NCBI GenBank assembly: GCA_030512295.1
Contig: JAULSR010000011.1
Coordinates: forward strand, 1-64,000
Length of the DNA: 64,000 nucleotides
Reading direction: 5' to 3'
Origin: Bombardia bombarda
Lineage: Eukaryota > Ascomycota > Sordariomycetes > Sordariales > Lasiosphaeriaceae
Below are positions 59,606-64,000 of this stretch, piece by piece (position 1 is the stretch's first letter; the number at the start of each line of letters is the position of its first letter). The notes under the pieces were generated by a model. The model made no database searches and was not told where the DNA came from. It saw nothing but the letters and a program-made list of their open reading frames with translations. The position numbers and the translations under genes were made by a program.

Positions 59606-60970
59606 ATGACCGAGGGGGAAGGTTCTAGTGCAACCGCCGCCGTGGAGCCACAGCAGCAAGACACATCCCAGATACCACGAGTGGATGAAAGCGACGTGTA
59701 CAGAAACGGAGTCGCGAATGGCTTCGAGCCAGGTAGCGCCATCAGAGACTCTGCGACGCGGTCCATCAGCGACCAGAGCGCGTTCTCCACCGGCTTGAGT
59801 GTGCGTCTTTTCCAAGTTGATATGACCCCCTTTTCCCAATCCGCAGTCGCTGATCGCCCATCCCCCCAACAGATCGACGAAGACGACAACGACGGCAACG
59901 ACGACAACGACGACAACGACTCCGCCCTAGGAGACATTGATGATTCCCAGTACGTACCTCCCCTTCTCCCCCCTCCCCTTCTCCCCCCTCCCCTTCTCCC
60001 CAACACCCCTCCCCTTCTCCCCAACACCCCCCCTAACCATCACCCCCCTAACCATCACCCCACCCCTAGAGACCTCGAATCAACCCAATCCCTCCGCCCC
60101 TCCATCTACGACTACCCCTCCTCCAACGGCCGCACCTTCCACCGCTACAAGCAAGGCAGATACTGGCTGCCCAACGACCCGCTCGAGCAGGAGCGCCTCG
60201 ACCTGCAGCACGCCGTCTTCTCCCTCCGCCTCGCCGCCCTCTACCTCTCGCCCCTCCGCCACCCGCCGCAGTCCGTCCTCGACCTCGGCACCGGCACCGG
60301 CATCTGGGCCATCGACTGCGCCGTCGCCCACCCGACCGCCCGGGTCCTCGGCACCGACCTCTCGCCCATCCAGCCCGACTACGTGCCGCCCAACTGCCGC
60401 TTCGAGATCGACGACGCCGAGGACGAGTGGCTCTACTCTCCCGAGCAGTCGTTTGACCTGGTGCATTTGAGGATGGTGTTCCACTGCTTCCGCGACCACC
60501 CGCGCGTGATGCGCTCTGCGCTGGACCACCTCAAGCCGGGCGGGTACATGGAGTGGCAGGACTGGCTGTGCGTGCTCCAGAGCAGCGACGAGAGTATACG
60601 CGGCACGCCGCTGGAGCGGTGGTCAAGGTTGTATGTGGAGGCGGGGGCGAGGTTGGGGAGGGATATGCTGGCGCCGAAGAAGTATAAGCGGTGGATGGAG
60701 GAGGCGGGGTTTGTGGACGTGGTGGAGACGAAGCTGGCGGTGCCGGGGAATCCGTGGCCGAAGGGCAGGGAGAACAAGAAGATGGGGTTCTTGCAGATGA
60801 CGAATTTTCTGGAGGGGCTGAATGCGGCGACCATGACGATGTTTACAAGGGGCCTGGGGTGGACGGCGGAGGCGGTGGAGCTGTTTTTGGTGGATATGAG
60901 GAAGGCGATTAAGGACCCCGGGATTCATTTTTATTGGATTACGTATGTGGTTTATGGGCGGAAGCCGTGA
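59606..60970 (+). CDS. LaeA-like SAM-dependent methyltransferase
   Basis: The whole span is one open frame of 454 codons, but it contains two good introns whose lengths are multiples of three, 59801-59872 and 59950-60069. Removing them gives a 390-residue protein and deletes a proline/leucine low-complexity run that family members lack. Landmarks in order: an acidic DDNDGNDDNDD stretch, SSNGRTFHRYKQGRYWLPND, RLDLQHAVF, motif I SVLDLGTGTGIWAID (about residue 160 when spliced), TDLSPIQPDYVPPNCRFEID, LKPGGYMEWQD, FTRGLGWTAEAVELFLVDM and ITYVVYGRKP at the end. It belongs to the same family as the gene at 15117-17260 but is much less interrupted. It lies 1 kb downstream of the PKS on the same strand and could be a tailoring enzyme or a regulator for it. 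Confidence 0.92.
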   Translation: MTEGEGSSATAAVEPQQQDTSQIPRVDESDVYRNGVANGFEPGSAIRDSATRSISDQSAFSTGLSVRLFQVDMTPFSQSAVADRPSPQQIDEDDNDGNDDNDDNDSALGDIDDSQYVPPLLPPPLLPPPLLPNTPPLLPNTPPNHHPPNHHPTPRDLESTQSLRPSIYDYPSSNGRTFHRYKQGRYWLPNDPLEQERLDLQHAVFSLRLAALYLSPLRHPPQSVLDLGTGTGIWAIDCAVAHPTARVLGTDLSPIQPDYVPPNCRFEIDDAEDEWLYSPEQSFDLVHLRMVFHCFRDHPRVMRSALDHLKPGGYMEWQDWLCVLQSSDESIRGTPLERWSRLYVEAGARLGRDMLAPKKYKRWMEEAGFVDVVETKLAVPGNPWPKGRENKKMGFLQMTNFLEGLNAATMTMFTRGLGWTAEAVELFLVDMRKAIKDPGIHFYWITYVVYGRKP

Positions 60971-61664
60971 TGGGGAGGGGGGGGTGTTTGTTTTGTGTGT
61001 TGTATACCCGGAGGGCGGCGTATTGGGTTGGATAAAATGTTGGATGTGTTACATGTAAGGCATTTTGATTTTGATAAAGCGCAGAGTTCAGTTGAAGCGA
61101 TTGTTTTTCTCGTGCCTACTCTATACAACATACAGTGCCAGTCAATAAGTCTGGCCCCATGTGCGATTTGATACTACCCACTACGCACAACCATACCGCC
61201 TACAACTATCCCATTCACAACTATCCTTTCTAAAATTATGCTGTTTATAACTATTGTAAATAGGTTGTAGAAGGTCAAGCTTGGGTACAGTTAGGTGGTA
61301 AATTGGGGTGTGGGCCAAACTTCTTGTCTCGTACTATACCTTAGTTTCTTTAAATATCGACATAAAAATAGGCATACTGTCATAATTGATATATGCACTT
61401 CATATGATTATTGGACACTACCTGTTATTGGTACCTACTCCGGCGTTATCAGTTGCTTGCCAAATCAAGTTGACAGTATTTCTACTGTGTATGCCTAAAG
61501 TGTATACATTAGAGTACCTATATAGCGTCGCGCCTTTGCTAACAGACTTAGCCTGGATGACTGCGGCGCACTACCCTATACGGCTAACATTTTGCAGCTT
61601 TGCAAGCATTTTACCAATCCCACTTTCCCCGCCAGCTATGTTATCAAGACCAAACCCAACAGCT
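60971..61664. other. intergenic region between convergent genes
   Basis: The 3' ends of the methyltransferase (+) and amidase (-) face each other here. The DNA is AT-rich, and no gene is seen. Confidence 0.7.
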
Positions 61665-63961
61665 TTACAAATCATGAGATACCAGAGGAACCTGAACTGT
61701 CGGGTCGTTTCCATCTCCCGTCATTCCCGTACCCTCCTCCGCATCCATTAACTCACTTACCAGCCTAGCAAGAGCAACATCACCCCCCTTGGCCCCCACA
61801 ACCCCCACTGCCGCCGGCAACCTTTCCGTTTTGCCTGTGAACTTCGATACATACGGGGTTGTGCCCACGGGAATGACTAACTCGGGTGCCTCTGCATACG
61901 GCCCCACGTTATAGAAAAAGAAGCCGATGCCCGTAAAATGCTGCGGCCCGTCACGGTAAGTGTCGCGGTAGTCCGGTACGCCGTTGGTCCACGGCAGAAC
62001 CATGACGGTCTTCGAGTGTCCTTGGTTTTCGTCCACCGGCGGCATGACGTGCGTGTAGAACCAGTCTTGGTAGACGCCCATGCGACGGACGGCCTCGGCT
62101 TGCTGTTCTGGAGTGACGGTCGGTAGATAGCCACTAAGAAGTGACGAATAAGATAGAGGAGCACGTCAGTAGTGATCTGAGTATAGTTGGGTATTGCTGA
62201 CGAGAAAAAGAAAAGGGTTTCAGAAACCACGTACACCTTGAATCGCAGCTGTGGGTTCAGAACTGGGGGCTTCCCAAACTTCGACTCATAGTCCGACAAG
62301 AAGTCCCTGAAGAGGCCCGTCCACTGGTCGGGATTGGCGGCCCACTCGAAGATGTGCTCAAAGTACTCGCTGAGAGACTCAGTGACACCCTCAGGTCGAT
62401 GCTCCGCCCACGTATCCTCGAGACTGATTTCAGTACGCGTTACTCCCAGGAACCTCTCCAACCGCGCAATGAACGCCTCAAACACCTCTTGGCTCGCGGT
62501 GTCCTTGGCGGGCCAGTAGTCGATTGGGTAGAGGATCACGGTTGGTTTCTGATGCGGGAGTGCGTTCGACGCGATATCAGTGGCGCTGGACGGACCATAC
62601 AGTGCCTCGGCTAGCACCGCGAACTCGCGTGCTGTTCGAGCGAAGCCACCAATTATGTCGAATTTTCTGAAATTTTTAATGTAAGCTTTCTCGCTGGCAA
62701 AGTATAAATGGAGTAGTAGGAGCACCCACGGGCTGTTATGGTAGAATTCCATCAAAGCTTGCCGCACCCAGCGATGCCCGCATGCCGAATATGCCCTGTG
62801 CCGCGGCGGGCGCACGAATGCTTCCGAGGGCTGACAGAATCAGCTGATGATAACAAAAAAGAAGCCATGGCGGTGTTGACGAGCAACAAACACACTTACT
62901 GTCAGTGCCAAGAGAGAAGTCAAGCCAGTCGTACGCCGCCACCGCGGCAGCGCTCCCGGCACTGCTGCCACTCGTGGTAAGGTACCCGTCTCCGCGTGGG
63001 TTGAATGGCGCGTGGTAGTCAACCCAGTCGCTGGTTGGCCATTCACTATCGGCGAACTGGGTTGTCTTGACTTTGCCTACGATGACAAATCCCAAATCCA
63101 CGAGACGCTGGACCGTCTCGGCGCTCGTGGTCCGCGGACCGTACAGCGCGGTGTAGGCGCGTGATGAACCGCCAGTCTTGAGGCCCTTGAGGTCTATGAT
63201 ATCCTTGATAGCCAGGCGTAACCCGGCGTATGGCTTGGCTTTGGTGGGCGTGAAGTAGAGGCGGGATGGGACGGCGATGGTCAGGGTGGATGGGTACTCT
63301 TCACCATAGGCCGAGGCATCCAGGGATCGGAAACTGATGACGTGAATATCAGCGGTCATTAGAATAATACCAAATGGACTTGAATATTCCTGACTCACGT
63401 TCCATTATTGTCTGCAGGGACTGTAGCCACCACGAAAGCCCCGGCCGTGTCCGGATAAAGGCGGTACACGTGATGCAGTCGGCCGGTATAGAGAAAGTAA
63501 GGGCCCTGGGAAAGATGAAATGCCTCTGTTGGAAGGTGAACAACATGTATGGTGATAATTTCAGCTTCAGACATGTGCAGAGCATGAAAGGCTCGTCTGA
63601 AATGGTCGGTCAACGTGGCTTCTGACTCTGGTAGGGTAGTTTGAATCACTACCACTGATTCGATGAAATCTGATGCCCATACGTCGTCCGCCTGAAATAC
63701 CTCCAGCGTTTTCTGCAACTGTGTTGCTGATAGAGCTGATATGTCATTCACTGTTAAAACAGCACATGGCTCAGGTCCTACGGATTTATGACGAATGTGT
63801 GGAAATGTCGTTAGTGATATTGACTGTGGCATATAATAAGACACGCCATTGCCAAGCCGGACAACTGTTGACACTAACTGCGTCATACTGGATGCCTGAA
63901 CGAAGACAATGAAAGAGACCAGAGCCGAGAGTATAGCCGTAGTCGAGCTTCTTAAGGCCAT
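61665..63961 (-). CDS. secreted amidase-signature protein, with apparent frameshift
   Basis: A predicted amidase (AS family, hydrolysing amide bonds) of about 665 residues. Exons: 63399-63961, 62900-63333, 62730-62830, 62235-62666 and 61665-62133. The N-terminus MALRSSTTAILSALVSFIVF looks like a signal peptide. An N-terminal region of about 180 residues precedes the AS core. The triad is visible: K231 (LAIKDIIDL), the cis-Ser in TTSGSSAGSAAAV (about S311/S312), and the nucleophile S336 in GTDTLGSIRAPA. The core continues with IIGGFARTAREF and ends with WTNGVP, PELVIPVGTT and LPAAVGV. In exon 3 the text SFDGILP runs into a TAA at about 62736-62738; dropping one base gives LPNSP and joins the next exon in phase. 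So the gene is either recently broken or the sequence has an error. A decayed partial copy lies at 6609-6990. Confidence 0.85.
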
Positions 63962-64000
63962 TAGTAATAATGAATGTCAATATCGCTCAAGCCAAAAGCG

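Overview
The window is nuclear DNA from a filamentous ascomycete fungus (Pezizomycotina, perhaps a sordariomycete; the class is a guess). The evidence is short GT-AG introns with CTAAC/CTGAC branch sites, two LaeA-type methyltransferases, a microsomal P450, an iterative highly reducing polyketide synthase with a separate FSH-type hydrolase, and an MHYT-domain membrane protein. Exon structures were built by eye from splice signals and reading-frame continuity.

Layout. Positions 1-15100 are gene-poor: degenerate minisatellites and low-complexity tracts, plus broken pieces of genes that have fuller copies further right (a SET-domain gene, an amidase, and an unnamed 'VCSDC' segment) and a scrap resembling the 5' end of 18S rRNA. 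Positions 15117-20926 hold a divergent pair, a 12-exon LaeA-like methyltransferase (-) and a six-exon cytochrome P450 (+). Positions 20927-34500 are sparse: a possible small gene near 21.7 kb, a compact SET-domain gene at 25.2-25.9 kb, a second VCSDC segment, and a polytopic membrane-protein gene at 31.5-33.3 kb whose frame breaks at a 17-base C run. A NUFIP1-like fragment lies at 34.5-34.9 kb.

Positions 35082-38139 (-) hold the most unusual locus: a candidate micro-exon gene. About 17 introns of roughly 55-300 bases separate exons that are mostly 12-70 nt long. Many exons are multiples of three, and several share a common core that arose by duplication of exon-intron cassettes. One choice of splice sites stays open from an ATG at 38139 to a stop at 35082 (384 residues).

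Positions 40294-44026 (-) encode a 1137-residue MHYT-domain protein, followed by a tRNA-Lys(CTT) at 46.8 kb and about 1.6 kb of AT-rich DNA. Positions 48528-61000 look like a small polyketide locus: an FSH/LovG-type hydrolase (-), a 2264-residue KS-AT-DH-(psiKR)-ER-KR-ACP synthase (+), and a LaeA-like methyltransferase (+). The DH lacks the expected catalytic His, the ER cofactor loop is altered, and no C-methyltransferase domain is seen. A secreted amidase with an apparent one-base frameshift closes the window at 61.7-64.0 kb (-). A working reading is that the synthase makes a chain reduced mainly by its KR, the hydrolase releases it, and nearby methyltransferases modify it or influence expression. 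That linkage rests on proximity alone.
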